Positions 7,980 through 17,793 are shown, counted from the first letter of the stretch. The stretch is DNA of 64,000 bases from Acidimicrobiales bacterium (GCA_041394265.1 JAWKIO010000005.1:3658001-3722000); one strand, 5' to 3'. A program made the numbers and translations. Notes: generated by a model not told the origin, from the letters alone.

Positions 7980-8820
7980 TCTGGCCCATCACCTGGTCGA
8001 GCGACAGGGGAGGCTCGACCTGGTCCTTGCAGCCCTCGAGCCGAGCGAACAGTTCGGCGGCGGCAGCGAACGATCCATTGGGGAGTTCGGCGGCGGCGAG
8101 GAAGGCGGCAATCTCTTCCATCTCGCCGACCCAGCGCCACGCCTTCGGTGCCGCGCTGGCGGCCGTCTGCTCGCTTCGACGAACCAGTCCGGGTTGTGAG
8201 CGCTCCCACTCGGCTATCAGCGCATCGGCGACACCTGCGGACTCGGCAGCGCTGCGCATCGTGAGGAGCAGGGCTGCGGAACCCTTGGTCCAACCGGCGT
8301 AGCAGAGCTTCAACGCCGATGCGCCGCCGGCTCCGCCATCGGTGGCGATGGCCTCGACGAGTGATCCCTCGAAGGCGCCGGCTGCCAACTCGGCATCGTC
8401 GCCCGAGAGGTAGAGCCGCGTGGTCCCGGCGGTGTGAGCGGGCGGGCCGATGATGCCGCCGTCGACGAACGTGCCACCGCCGAACCCGACGATCTCGGCG
8501 ATCTCGCGAGCCGTTTCGGGCGCGATCGCATTGGCGTCGATGTAGCGGCGGGCGCCGCCCAGTTCGCTGACCTGGCGAGCGACCATCACCGCAGCATCGG
8601 GCGGACACACCGAGAGGACGGTGTCGACGTCGTGGAGAAGATCGACCAGGGAGCCGGCATCGACCATGCCGGCTGCTCGCGCACGGTCGTGGCTGGCCGG
8701 TGATCGACCCTCTCCCGACCACCGCACGGTGTGGCCGGTGTGCACGAGTGCCGCACCGATCGTTGCCCCCATCGATCCCGGGTGGAGGAGTGCGACGCGA
8801 CCTAGTGGCGGCGTGTTCAT
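7969..8820 (-). CDS. NAD(P)-binding 6-phosphogluconate-dehydrogenase-like reductase (DUF1932)
   Basis: 283 residues. N-terminal Rossmann domain with the nucleotide loop LHPGSMGATIGAAL (residues 12-25), then the beta-hydroxyacid-dehydrogenase pattern VDTVLSVCPP and ANAIAPETAR, and the FVDGGIIGPPA motif. The C-terminal helical part (ALKLCYAGWTKGSAALL) matches the DUF1932 C-domain. Substrate unknown; as the last gene of the glc operon it could act on a short hydroxy acid such as a tartronate-type intermediate. Its ATG overlaps the glcF stop (ATGA), so it is translationally coupled. Confidence 0.82.
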   Translation of the reverse strand: MNTPPLGRVALLHPGSMGATIGAALVHTGHTVRWSGEGRSPASHDRARAAGMVDAGSLVDLLHDVDTVLSVCPPDAAVMVARQVSELGGARRYIDANAIAPETAREIAEIVGFGGGTFVDGGIIGPPAHTAGTTRLYLSGDDAELAAGAFEGSLVEAIATDGGAGGASALKLCYAGWTKGSAALLLTMRSAAESAGVADALIAEWERSQPGLVRRSEQTAASAAPKAWRWVGEMEEIAAFLAAAELPNGSFAAAAELFARLEGCKDQVEPPLSLDQVMGQIRR

Positions 8821-9995
8821 CGTGGGACTCCTGCGGCGGCGATCGCTCGATCGATGAGTTCCATCGGGTGCAGCGTCGGAACACCAGCGGCGCCGAGATG
8901 CATGGAGCACCCGGGGTTGGCACTGGCCACCACGTCGGGCGCAGCTCGGCCGATCGAGCCGAGCTTGCGCTCACGGATCTGGCCGGCCAGCTCGGGTTCG
9001 AGCACCGAGTAGGCGCCGCCGGCGCCGCAGCACAGGCCGTCGTCGTCGAGTTCGACCAACGTGCGTACGAACGGGCGAAGCACCGTGCGGGTGGCGCCAT
9101 GGACCTTCTGGACATGGCGCAGATGACACGGGTCTTGGATGGCGACGGTCAGATCGAGCGCTTCGACCTGTGGGAGTCGATCCACGTGTGCAGCAAGCCA
9201 CTCACCGATATCGAAGACCCGGTTGGCGAAGGCGACGGCCTCGGCGGTGCCGAGCAGGTGACCGTAGTCCTTCATGGCCGCACCACAGCCGGCGGAGTCA
9301 ACCAGGATCGGTCGTGGCGTCGGACCGTCGCCCGGGTCGAGCGATTGCATCATCTGCTCGGCCAGCGCCCGGGTCTCGCCGGTGAGGCCGGCATGCGCCT
9401 GAAGCGCCCCGCAGCACGGCGCGAGATCGTTGGTCGGGGTCACGCCGAAGCCGGCGGCCTCGATCACGCGTTGGCCTGCTCGGTGGACCTCGCGCTGCCA
9501 GGCATCCATCACACAACCGGTGAAGAGGTACACATCGGTACCGGAGGCGGTGAGTGGCTCGGAGCGGAGCGGGATCTCGGCGGAGAGACCCAGGCGGTCG
9601 GGGACCAGGTGGAGGCGCTGGGCGACCCCGATGGCCTTCGACCCCGCACGCAACAGACCAGGGTGGGCCAGCGGCTTGAAGGCGAGTCGTTGCCAGCGAG
9701 GCGTGAGCTCGCCAGCCTCGGCGAGCGTCTCCCGCGTCCGTTCCATCAGGTGGCCGTAGGGAACCCCAGAGGGGCATGCAGGCTCGCAGCCTCGGCACTG
9801 CACGCAGCTTTCGAACGAACGAAGCACTTCGGGGGTGAGTGGAGCGTCGTGGTTCTGGACCTGGCGCATCAGGGCGATACGGCCACGCGGTGACATGGTC
9901 TCGTCGCCGGTCACCCGGAACGTGGGACACGACGGCAGACAGAGCCCGCATTGCACACAGGTGTTGAGGTCGTCGGGATCGAGTTCGAGGTCCAT
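8817..9995 (-). CDS. glcF: Glycolate oxidase iron-sulfur subunit GlcF
   Basis: 392 residues. Two 4Fe-4S ferredoxin motifs are clear: Cys13-16-19-23 (CVQCGLCLPSCP) and Cys64-67-70-74 (CVQCRGCEPACP). Two cysteine-rich CCG domains follow, with FTGCVMD, PCCGALQAH, DPCHLRH, LCCGAGGAY and PGCSMH. It transfers electrons from the flavin subunits of glycolate dehydrogenase to the quinone pool. It lies 3 nt after glcE and overlaps the following reductase, so all four genes form one operon. Confidence 0.93.
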   Translation of the reverse strand: MDLELDPDDLNTCVQCGLCLPSCPTFRVTGDETMSPRGRIALMRQVQNHDAPLTPEVLRSFESCVQCRGCEPACPSGVPYGHLMERTRETLAEAGELTPRWQRLAFKPLAHPGLLRAGSKAIGVAQRLHLVPDRLGLSAEIPLRSEPLTASGTDVYLFTGCVMDAWQREVHRAGQRVIEAAGFGVTPTNDLAPCCGALQAHAGLTGETRALAEQMMQSLDPGDGPTPRPILVDSAGCGAAMKDYGHLLGTAEAVAFANRVFDIGEWLAAHVDRLPQVEALDLTVAIQDPCHLRHVQKVHGATRTVLRPFVRTLVELDDDGLCCGAGGAYSVLEPELAGQIRERKLGSIGRAAPDVVASANPGCSMHLGAAGVPTLHPMELIDRAIAAAGVPR

Positions 9996-9998
9996 CGG

Positions 9999-10964
9999 CT
10001 ACTCGGTTCTGCCCGGCGTGCGTCCGGGATTGAGGCGACCAGTGGGGTCGAATTCGAGCTTCATGCGGTTCGACACTTGGGTGATGACCGGATCGATCGG
10101 GCGAGCAGGTTGTGGCCGTTCGGCGAACACGAGTCCCGTGCCGACTGCTGCAACGAAGGCGCCGGTTCCGTTGGGACCGTCGGGCGATCCCAACGAACGC
10201 AACGCCGCCGGGGCGAGCGACCAACGGTTCGTCGGCAGGGCCGGTGGTCCATCGATGGCCTCGAAGCTGCCGACCGCACGGAGCGCCCGGGCTTCGGCCT
10301 CGACGTCGAGACCGTGGCCCTCCAGCTGGATCCAGGTGGTGGATCCATCCCAGAGCACCGCACTGGGTGCGAGCAGCGCATCGCGGGCCCGGAACGGGTC
10401 GGCGTCGTCGGACCTCAGCCACTGCGAGGCCGCAGGGATCGGGTTGGTCCGGATGATGACCTCGGCCAGCAGACCGAGGGTTCCGAGCGAGCCGACCATG
10501 AGCCGAGGCAGGTCGAACCCGGTCACGTTCTTGACGGTCGGCCCGCCACCGGTGATGATGCGCCCTTCAGCCGAGACGTAGCGGACCTGGAGCAGCGCCG
10601 ATCGGACCGAGCCTCGGCCGAGCATGGCCACATCGTTCTCGCCCACGGCGAGTGCCCCACCGACGGTCGAGCTGTCGCTGCGCCGGGGGAGTGCGGTGCG
10701 TTGGCCCCTGGCCGACAGTTCGGCGTCGAGCTCGGCCACCGTGGTGCCGGCCCGCACCCGAACGATCATCTCCTCGGGCACGTACTCGACGATGCCGGAC
10801 GGCGCCGACAGTACGCGGACGCCGTCATCAAGCGGACCGCCGAGCGACCAGCGCGTCCCTCCACCGCGGACGGCGACGGCTCCGTCGGCCCCGACCTCGT
10901 CGGCGAAGTCAGCCAGCACCGGGTCGTGCGAGGCCAGGGTGGCCTGACTGGAAGTGCCGCTCAT
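9999..10964 (-). CDS. glcE: Glycolate oxidase FAD-binding subunit GlcE
   Basis: A shortened FAD-PCMH-type flavoprotein of 321 residues, accessory to GlcD. Visible motifs: VRGGGTRWSLG (FAD pyrophosphate loop), VRVRAGTTVAELDAEL, STVGGALAVGEN and TVKNVTGFDLPRLMVGSLGTLG (FAD-binding and conserved Gly-Thr-Leu-Gly turn). The ATG at 10964 is preferred to the ATG at 10970 because GGGAG is then 8 nt upstream rather than 1-2 nt; this start overlaps the glcD stop by 4 nt (ATGA). Confidence 0.9.
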   Translation of the reverse strand: MSGTSSQATLASHDPVLADFADEVGADGAVAVRGGGTRWSLGGPLDDGVRVLSAPSGIVEYVPEEMIVRVRAGTTVAELDAELSARGQRTALPRRSDSSTVGGALAVGENDVAMLGRGSVRSALLQVRYVSAEGRIITGGGPTVKNVTGFDLPRLMVGSLGTLGLLAEVIIRTNPIPAASQWLRSDDADPFRARDALLAPSAVLWDGSTTWIQLEGHGLDVEAEARALRAVGSFEAIDGPPALPTNRWSLAPAALRSLGSPDGPNGTGAFVAAVGTGLVFAERPQPARPIDPVITQVSNRMKLEFDPTGRLNPGRTPGRTE

Positions 10965-12445
10965 CCCCATACTCCCTTGGGCACCGAGCGGAGCGCCTGG
11001 ATGTCGGCACAGCTGTGGCCCGTCGGCAGCACCTTGCCCGGATTGGCCCGGCAGTCGGGATCGAAGGCCCGCCGGAGCCGAGCTTGGTGATCGAGGTCGT
11101 CGTCGGTGAACAGCCGGTCCATGTACGCCTGCTTCTCGACGCCGATCCCGTGCTCGCCCGACAGCACCCCGCCGGCGTCGAGCGACGCCGTGATGATCTC
11201 GCCACCGGCGGCGTGGACCCGGTCGAGAACGCCGGGCTCACGGGCATCGAAGATGAGGAGCGGATGCAGATTGCCATCGCCGGCGTGGAAGACGTTCATC
11301 ACCAGGAGCTCGTGGCGGTCGGCGATGGCATAGATCTGCTCGAGGACCTCGGCCAGTTTCGACCGGGGAACGACGGTGTCGTGCAGGTAGTAGTCCGGAG
11401 CGATCTGGGCGATGGCGCCGAATGCCGTCTTGCGCCCCTTCCACAGTAGTGCTCGCTCCTCGTCGGTCTGGGCGAGCCGAACATCGGTGGCACCATTCGC
11501 TCGGCCGATGTCGCCGATGGCGGCGGCGTCGATGTCGACACCGTCGGCCAGTCCGTCGACCTCGGCTAGCAGCACCGCGGCGGCGTCGGTCGGATAGCCG
11601 GCGTGCACATAGTTCTCGACGGCAACGGTGATGCGCTGATCCATCACCTCCATGGCGGCGGGCACGATGCCGGCAGCGATCACGGCGCTGACGGTGTTGG
11701 CAGCATCTCGCACCGAAGCGAAGGAGAGCAGCAGCGTGCGGACCTCGGGTGGGTTCTTGGTGATGGTGACCGCCACCTTCGTTGCGATGCCGAGCGTGCC
11801 CTCGCCGCCGACGAACACGCCTCGCAAGTCGAGCCCGGCCGGTTCGGCTTCCAACCCTCCGAGCATCGCAACGTCGCCGGAAGCCAGGACGACCTCGACG
11901 GCGACGATGTGGGAGTTGGTGACGCCGTAGGCCAGACAGTGTGGGCCGCCGGAGTTGTTGGCGACGTTGCCGCCGATGGTGCAGACCTGCTGGCTCGACG
12001 GGTCGGGTGCGAAGTGGAAGCCGAGCGGTTGCAGATGCTTCGTGAGGTCGAGGTTGATCACGCCCGGCTCGACCCACGCCACCCGGTTGTCGGTGTCGAC
12101 GTCGATGATCGAGTTCATCTTGGTCATGGCGACCACGATCGGGGCGCCGAGCGGGATCGCGCCGCCGGCGAGACCGGTCCCCGCGCCCCGAGGCACGACG
12201 GCCCGACCGTGCGCAGCGGCGATGCGCATGATGGCCTGGACCTCGGCGGTCGAGGTCGGGAAGCAGATCGGACCCGAGACGCCGCCGTCGAAGACCGAGG
12301 CGTCGTGACCGAGCAATGCTCGCTCGGCGCCGTCGTCACGGACGCGATCGGGGGACAGGGCCGCTCGCAGGTCGACCACGACCGGGTCGGTCGAGGCGGT
12401 GGCCGGCCTCGAACCGGGCCGATGCTTGCGCAGACGTTGGAGCAC
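10961..12445 (-). CDS. glcD: Glycolate oxidase catalytic subunit GlcD (FAD-linked)
   Basis: About 494 residues; oxidises glycolate to glyoxylate. PCMH-type FAD domain: VVPRGAGTGLAGGA, WVEPGVINLDLTKHL, the histidyl-region segment APDPSSQQVCTIGGNVANNSGG split by the frame, and VFVGGEGTLGI. The C-terminal FAD-oxidase domain contains NVFHAGDGNLHPL and GGVLSGEHGIGVEK, both diagnostic. I place the start at GTG 12445 because TATGTT lies 6 nt upstream on the minus strand; a GTG at 12484 adds 13 residues and is the alternative. First gene of glcDEF plus a reductase. An aminotransferase that could consume glyoxylate lies far away at 56.7 kb. Confidence 0.93.
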   Translation of the reverse strand: MLQRLRKHRPGSRPATASTDPVVVDLRAALSPDRVRDDGAERALLGHDASVFDGGVSGPICFPTSTAEVQAIMRIAAAHGRAVVPRGAGTGLAGGAIPLGAPIVVAMTKMNSIIDVDTDNRVAWVEPGVINLDLTKHLQPLGFHFAPDPSSQQVCTIGGNVANNSGGPHCLAYGVTNSHIVAVEVVLASGDVAMLGGLEAEPAGLDLRGVFVGGEGTLGIATKVAVTITKNPPEVRTLLLSFASVRDAANTVSAVIAAGIVPAAMEVMDQRITVAVENYVHAGYPTDAAAVLLAEVDGLADGVDIDAAAIGDIGRANGATDVRLAQTDEERALLWKGRKTAFGAIAQIAPDYYLHDTVVPRSKLAEVLEQIYAIADRHELLVMNVFHAGDGNLHPLLIFDAREPGVLDRVHAAGGEIITASLDAGGVLSGEHGIGVEKQAYMDRLFTDDDLDHQARLRRAFDPDCRANPGKVLPTGHSCADIQALRSVPKGVWG

Positions 12446-12451
12446 GCGACG

Positions 12452-12457
12452 AACATA
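12452..12457 (-). promoter_or_regulatory. -10 hexamer TATGTT for glcD
   Basis: TATGTT followed by 6 nt and GTG 12445; if used, the message of the glc operon is leaderless. Confidence 0.45.
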
Positions 12458-12519
12458 GTCCGAACTGCGGAGTTGTCCCGGCACGGAATGTCTGGGGCCC
12501 GCTCGGGTTGACGAACAGC

Positions 12520-13167
12520 ATGCTCGTGGAGATCTGGTCCGACGTCGTGTGTCCGTGGTGCTACATCGGCAAGCGCCGGTGGGAACGAGGGTTGGCGGCG
12601 TTCCGCGAGGCCCATCCCGAGGTCGAGATCCAGGTGGCCTACCGCTCGTTCCAGCTCGATCCCCACGCGCCCCAGGGTCCGGGACTTCCGGTGATCGAGG
12701 GCTATGAGAAGAAGTTCGGCGGACCCGAGCGAGCCCGCGAGATCATCGATCACGTCACCAACGAGGCGGCCGGTGAGGGACTCGAGTTCGACATGGACAA
12801 CGCCGTGCGGGCGAACACGCTCCTGTCACATCGGTTGCTCGTGCTGGCCGAGCTCGAGGGCGTCCAGCTCGAGCTGAAGGAGCGGCTGATGCGCGCCTAC
12901 TTCGTCGAGGGCGAGTCGCTCGGTGTGGTCGACAACCTGATCCGCTTCGCCGAGGAGGTCGGGATCGACGCCGAGCAGGCTCGGGCGTGGCTCTCGGGCG
13001 ATGCGGGCAAGGCCGAGGTGCTCAGTCACCTCGAGTTCGCAGGGCAGGCCGGCATCACGTCGGTGCCCACGTTCGTGTTCGATCGCCAGGCCGGTGTGCC
13101 GGGCGCTCAGCCCGCCGAGGTGTTCACCCAGGTGCTCGAGCAACTCTCCGGAGTGACGACCGACTGA
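12520..13167 (+). CDS. DsbA-family oxidoreductase (FrnE-like)
   Basis: 215 residues. The thioredoxin-fold redox motif is C11-P-W-C14 in IWSDVVCPWCYIGKRR, the signature of the FrnE/DsbA-like 2-hydroxychromene-isomerase-like group, which are cytosolic disulfide isomerases or polyketide-tailoring proteins. The cis-proline region is SVPTFVFD near residue 187, followed by the usual GAQPAEVF. No signal peptide, so cytoplasmic. Start ATG 12520; an in-frame TTG four codons upstream is possible. Divergent from glcD. Confidence 0.9.
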   Translation: MLVEIWSDVVCPWCYIGKRRWERGLAAFREAHPEVEIQVAYRSFQLDPHAPQGPGLPVIEGYEKKFGGPERAREIIDHVTNEAAGEGLEFDMDNAVRANTLLSHRLLVLAELEGVQLELKERLMRAYFVEGESLGVVDNLIRFAEEVGIDAEQARAWLSGDAGKAEVLSHLEFAGQAGITSVPTFVFDRQAGVPGAQPAEVFTQVLEQLSGVTTD

Positions 13168-13182
13168 TCAGCGCGCTGGCGC

Positions 13183-15696
13183 TCAGCCGGTGATGACGAA
13201 GCTGACGTCCTTCTGGAGCACCAGTCCATCAGCGGCTTCGAACGTGACCGTGACATCGAGCGTGACCGTCGAACCCGGTGCGATGTCCTCGTCGAGGATG
13301 AGGTCGAACGCGTCGCCCTGACTGTGGGGATGGTCGCTGCCCGACGCCGTGATGATCGCTCCCGATGCGGCCTCGACGTGGGTGTCGGGATGATCGGTAC
13401 GCACTCGCAGCGTGGTCGCATCGGGCAGGCCGCTGCCCCCGGCGTAGAAGGCACGAACGTCGTAGTCCAGCGGTGTCGACGTGGTGAAGCGAGCAATCTG
13501 ATGGGTCGCCAAGCCGGCGCCACCGGTGACCGGCACCGTCACCGTGCCGGTGGCGTCGGCGGTGAACTCGGCGAGGTCGGTGGTCAGGCGGATCTCGCTG
13601 ATCGTGGGTGAAGCGAATGGGTCGGTGGAGGTGAGCGTCACGACGAAGCGGATGAACGTGTTGCCCTCGTGCATCGAGGCGACGAGGTCGCTGCCCACCT
13701 CGTACCAGGTCGAGGTGGTGCCGTCGGGACCGACGGGAGTGGCAGCGTCGGCGGAGGCTGCGTCCACGCCGGTGGCGATCTGGAGTCGAGCGGTCGTTCC
13801 GGTCGGGAGGCTGCCGATCAGGTCGAGATAGCCGTACGAGCCGCTCGATCCGGTGTCGATCGAGGCACTGGAGAACGTGCCTGATCCGGCGTAGAGGCCC
13901 TCCACCGGCCCGGGCGTCGTGCCGAGCGAGACCGGCGTGGGTGGATTGGCGGCGAGCGCACCGACCAGGTTGGTCTCGTCGTCGTAGATCGCTTCCTCGC
14001 TGTAGGCGAAGAACGGCTGCGACGACGACAGGAGCGTTCCGGCGGGGATCACGCCTGGGTCGGCGTTGATGTAGGCCTTGCCCGGTGCGCCAGCCACACC
14101 ACCGGGGTTGTCGCAGGGGAAGGTCACCGGGGCCTGGCTGGGTGCGGTCAGCGTGACCCCCTGCCCGGGCACCGGACAGACCATCGAGATGTAGGTGGCG
14201 TCCTGCGGCAGGAAGTACTCGTAGTCGAGCAACGAGTAGGGAATGAAGGCCGTCGACTCCGACGAGTTGGCGTCGGCTTGCTGCACGGCAGCGGAGCGAC
14301 CGCTGGTAGGCGTGAGCTTGAAGGCCGTGCCGTCGCCTCGCAGGTCTGTCGCCAGGTAGTAGGTGTTGGTGAAGCCGGCCAGCACCGTCTCGGCCGGAAG
14401 GTCGGTGCCGTCCGAGCCGAGCAGGCCGAACGTCGCATCAGCGAAGCCGGCACCGATGCGCAGGTCTCGACTCCGCATGCCGTAGAGCGGCTCACCGGTG
14501 AAGGGCACACCGAGGATGGAGTCATTGTTCTGCGACTTGTTGATCGCCAAGAAGGGGACGCCGTTGGTCGAGCGGACGGCGACACCTTCGCCGGCGCCGC
14601 CAACACCGGTGCCGCCGCCAGGGTCGGCATCGGCGATGATGCCGACCGAGCCGTCGGCCGGGGTCACGGTCTGGGTCGTCACCGTGGTGCCGTGCCGGAA
14701 CTCGAGGTCGACGGCGCCGAACGGGGCGCGGACCCAGATGGTCTGCACGTTGCGCTTGGTCGGGAAGATGAACTCGGTGTCGGCGTAGGACTCGGGGACG
14801 ATGGAATCGGTCGCATTGCCGAGACCGCTGCCCGACAACGGGGCCGTTGCGGTGATCACCGAGTTGCGGGTCACGTTGTTGAAGGTCAGCATCTGACCCC
14901 GGTTGCCCACCTGGGTGGTGCCATCCACGGTGATCGAGTTGCCGTTGGAATAGCTGACGACCGAGAGCTGACCGCCGACGTTGTTCGCACCGGTGTAGCT
15001 GTCGGTCAGGGTGTAGTAGCGGATCCGCTGCGACGTGAAGGTGAAGACCGAGGACTGGTCGCTCACGCTGGCCGCCGACGGGTTGCCCCAGTAGAGGCAG
15101 AACTCGCTCGGCCCGGTCGGGGCGTCTGCGAGCTGGACCCAGATGTCGGTCGCGGCACTGGGAATGGCGCCTTCGATCCACAGGGGAAGCTCGAGCCCGG
15201 TGTCGCTGGCAATGGCCCGAAGACCAGCTCCATCGGCCTGGATGTCGCCGTTCGCGAGCGGTGTTGCGGTGTCGAGCTGAATCTGGACGGGGAACTCCGT
15301 GGTTGGCGCTCCCGGGTTGTCCATCACGAAGCACTGGCGAGAGGACCAGGTCTGATCCCACCAGGTGGGAGACGAACTCGGCGGGGCGTCGCCTCCGTGA
15401 GCGAGCGACAGTGATCCGTCGGTCGCCGTGATCGTGCCGGTCTTCGTCCCCGCATCCCACAGGCCGGCGCCGCCGAACGGCACCTGTGATCCGGACTCGA
15501 GATCCAGCATCACGATGCCGCTGGACAACTGGGGCACCTCAGCCAACATGCGGGACCCGACGAAGACGCTGGCAAGGGCGGGGGCCACCAGCGTCGTGAC
15601 CACCATGGACGCGGCGAGAGCCAGGCCGTTCACCACGGCACTGGCTCGGCGCCGCGGCGCAGCAGGTCGCTCGACGAGTCGAGAGGTCGACTTCAC
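13183..15696 (-). CDS. Large secreted DUF2341-containing surface protein
   Basis: 837 residues. N-terminal basic stretch and hydrophobic segment (about 20-45) for export. A DUF2341 domain begins near residue 110 with WWDQTWSSRQCFVM and ends with FCLYWGNPSAASVS around 205; DUF2341 is a beta-sandwich seen in exported and surface proteins. The middle (about 220-540) is a repeat-free beta-rich region of unknown function, and the C-terminus (about 600-835) looks like two Ig/CARDB-like beta domains ending in VLQKDVSFVITG. No sortase or anchor motif seen. Start is GTG. It shares DUF2341 with the peptidase-fused protein at 37-40.6 kb and may be part of the same surface repertoire. Confidence 0.8.
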   Translation of the reverse strand: MKSTSRLVERPAAPRRRASAVVNGLALAASMVVTTLVAPALASVFVGSRMLAEVPQLSSGIVMLDLESGSQVPFGGAGLWDAGTKTGTITATDGSLSLAHGGDAPPSSSPTWWDQTWSSRQCFVMDNPGAPTTEFPVQIQLDTATPLANGDIQADGAGLRAIASDTGLELPLWIEGAIPSAATDIWVQLADAPTGPSEFCLYWGNPSAASVSDQSSVFTFTSQRIRYYTLTDSYTGANNVGGQLSVVSYSNGNSITVDGTTQVGNRGQMLTFNNVTRNSVITATAPLSGSGLGNATDSIVPESYADTEFIFPTKRNVQTIWVRAPFGAVDLEFRHGTTVTTQTVTPADGSVGIIADADPGGGTGVGGAGEGVAVRSTNGVPFLAINKSQNNDSILGVPFTGEPLYGMRSRDLRIGAGFADATFGLLGSDGTDLPAETVLAGFTNTYYLATDLRGDGTAFKLTPTSGRSAAVQQADANSSESTAFIPYSLLDYEYFLPQDATYISMVCPVPGQGVTLTAPSQAPVTFPCDNPGGVAGAPGKAYINADPGVIPAGTLLSSSQPFFAYSEEAIYDDETNLVGALAANPPTPVSLGTTPGPVEGLYAGSGTFSSASIDTGSSGSYGYLDLIGSLPTGTTARLQIATGVDAASADAATPVGPDGTTSTWYEVGSDLVASMHEGNTFIRFVVTLTSTDPFASPTISEIRLTTDLAEFTADATGTVTVPVTGGAGLATHQIARFTTSTPLDYDVRAFYAGGSGLPDATTLRVRTDHPDTHVEAASGAIITASGSDHPHSQGDAFDLILDEDIAPGSTVTLDVTVTFEAADGLVLQKDVSFVITG

Positions 15697-15738
15697 ATGG
15701 GCCTATCGGTCCCGGAGAACAGAAATTGAACGACCGAC

Positions 15739-17151
15739 TCATACTCCTCGGGAGGCGGTCGACTGGCGCTCCCCGAAGCGAGCCGAGCTGAGTCGGGTCG
15801 GTCCGAAGGCGAGTACCGACGTGATCACGGTGCCGGCGATGACGGTCGTGACCGAACCCGACGCCCACAGCTTGATCGCCGCCGACAGTGCCGCGGCAAC
15901 GACGATCATCGTGGCGAGGCTGCCGTTCCAGCCGGTGCGAGGAGCGAGCAGCGCCTTCTGCTCGATGCGAGCGACGACGCTGACGATGCCGGCGAGGAAC
16001 ACGATGGCGAGAGCGATGATCGGCAGCTTCTGCCACCACCAGGCGGCGCTGCCGATTGCGGCGGTGGGAAGCAAGCCGAAGGCGTAGAGCACGGCGCTGG
16101 CGGCCACCGCAGCCGTCATGTGCCAGAGATAGACAGACATGGCCACGGCGTTGGCGCCCACGACGGCAGACCAGACCCGGGCGTTGCCGGCGAGGAAGCG
16201 GGAAATGGCGGGGGCAGCAGCGATGGCGGTCGCCGAGTAGGCGGCGCCGAACAGCATCAGTGCGAGTGATGGCGGGTGCGTGGGGGAGTTGACGATGCCA
16301 TCGAAGTGCACCATCGAGGTGGGGTAGGGCCCGATCGTGACGGCGGCAATGGCAGTGGCCCAGAAGCCACCGGCGATCGTCAACATGCGTCCACCGGTCG
16401 GAAGCATGCCATCGCGCCAGGCGAACCCGGCGACCTGGAAGAGCAGCCAACCGAGCACCCAGTTCACATGGTTCAGGTGGTGGAGACCGGGCACGTCGAC
16501 GAAGCGCAGTGTTTCGAGGACGAGGTAGGCGGCGATCCCGCCACCGACGACGAGGCCGGGTCGGCGGCGAAATGCCGGAAGCACGCTCGGAGCGATGGCC
16601 GTATCGATCGTGTAGTTCGAGAGGAACCAGAGCGGAAGTGCCGCCGCTGTGGCACCGGCGGCAACGATCGCTCCGGCGCCGGCAAGGTAGCCGCCGGCGA
16701 TCACGACCAGCCAGGTCGAGGCGAGCACGGCCGTCGGGGTGACCATTCGGCGGAGCCGGGCGTAGATCCAGTCCTGGGGGCGGCCTGCGTTGCCTGCCTT
16801 CATGTGCGCATCGAGCGACATCGCCGACGAGAAGCCGCCGACCACGAAGAACAGCGGCATCACCTGAAGGATCCAACTGATCCACGAGAGTGATGCGTCT
16901 TCGCTGAGCGCGTTGCCGCCATTGAGCGACCCGTCGGGGTTCACCGAAATCGCCATGGCGATCCAGTGCCCGACGGCGACGGCGGCCATGGCGACGACTC
17001 GATAGAGATCGACGGCCCGGTTGCGGTCGGCCTTGGCGGCACCGGCGAGCTCGCCGAGTGATGGTGTCGCCGCCGGTCGAGCGCTCGGAGCAGCGGCAGT
17101 TCGGCGGTGGTCGATGGAGGTGATGGCTGGTGCGGTTGGCATGTCGTTCAT
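15739..17151 (-). CDS. Acyltransferase 3 family membrane protein
   Basis: 470 residues. About ten hydrophobic segments follow a disordered 40-residue N-terminus. The first transmembrane region carries RAVDLYRVVAMAAVAVGHW, matching the conserved R/D-x-R..H of acyltransferase-3 (OafA-like) enzymes that transfer acyl groups to carbohydrates or lipids at the membrane; MPLFFVVGGFSSAMS and the YLWHMT segment also fit. The acceptor is unknown. It lies next to a large surface protein, so modification of surface glycans is plausible. Confidence 0.82.
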   Translation of the reverse strand: MNDMPTAPAITSIDHRRTAAAPSARPAATPSLGELAGAAKADRNRAVDLYRVVAMAAVAVGHWIAMAISVNPDGSLNGGNALSEDASLSWISWILQVMPLFFVVGGFSSAMSLDAHMKAGNAGRPQDWIYARLRRMVTPTAVLASTWLVVIAGGYLAGAGAIVAAGATAAALPLWFLSNYTIDTAIAPSVLPAFRRRPGLVVGGGIAAYLVLETLRFVDVPGLHHLNHVNWVLGWLLFQVAGFAWRDGMLPTGGRMLTIAGGFWATAIAAVTIGPYPTSMVHFDGIVNSPTHPPSLALMLFGAAYSATAIAAAPAISRFLAGNARVWSAVVGANAVAMSVYLWHMTAAVAASAVLYAFGLLPTAAIGSAAWWWQKLPIIALAIVFLAGIVSVVARIEQKALLAPRTGWNGSLATMIVVAAALSAAIKLWASGSVTTVIAGTVITSVLAFGPTRLSSARFGERQSTASRGV

Positions 17152-17275
17152 TGAGCCGCACGATGCACGTTCCGTCTGCGCCGGAAATCCCCCAAAGCCC
17201 TCTGGGGGATCCCCAGCCGCAGCCGCTCACGAAGGTGGCCGCACCTGCCCGATCACGTCGTGCGGTACGTCACGG

Positions 17276-17644
17276 TCATGCAGCTGGCGTCAACTCGCCG
17301 AAGAAGCCCACGACCCGAGTGAGCTTGCCGTCGCCGTTCGCCTCTGCGATGTCGACGCCGGTGACGGCTGCCGAGCCATCCGGGCCGACGAGCGACCAGC
17401 CATAGCGAGCGATGTCGTGATGCGAGTCGACGCTCGTGGTGCGCTCGAAGCGATGCGCCGGGTAGTGCTGGAGCACGGCGTCGACGAGATCGGCAATGCC
17501 ATCGATGCCACTGCCGTCGAATGGCGGGTCGAGCAGGACGCCATCGGCAACCCACGACGCCTCGAGCAGTTCGAGGCGCCGAGCCCGGTCGGGCTCGCAG
17601 TAGGCCGCCAGGTGCGTATCGATGGTGGCGGTGAGGTCGGTCAT
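17276..17644 (-). CDS. SnoaL-like / NTF2-fold protein
   Basis: 122 residues. An N-terminal helix (IDTHLAAYCEPDRARR), WVADGVLLDPPFDG, a helix with VDAVLQHYP, and C-terminal strands ending KLTRVVGFFGEL give the SnoaL-like pattern. A single-domain cone-fold enzyme or ligand binder; specificity cannot be read. The ribosome site AAAGGAC precedes ATG 17644. Divergent from the peroxiredoxin gene. Confidence 0.8.
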   Translation of the reverse strand: MTDLTATIDTHLAAYCEPDRARRLELLEASWVADGVLLDPPFDGSGIDGIADLVDAVLQHYPAHRFERTTSVDSHHDIARYGWSLVGPDGSAAVTGVDIAEANGDGKLTRVVGFFGELTPAA

Positions 17645-17787
17645 GATCGATGTCCTTTCGTCGGTGGCCGGCGACCGTTCGGTGGGGTCGGCCCGTTGCT
17701 CTCATCATCGACGCCCACCTCCTGCGCTGCGATTACCTGCCGGGTAGCGGCTCGTGCGTTGGTCCGGGATGGTCGGACGACATCGAC

Positions 17788-17793
17788 TACGGT
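17788..17793 (+). promoter_or_regulatory. -10 hexamer TACGGT upstream of the peroxiredoxin mini-ORF
   Basis: TACGGT followed by 6 nt and an ATG at 17800 that opens a 7-codon ORF, not the main gene. Fits the leaderless pattern of the window. Confidence 0.45.
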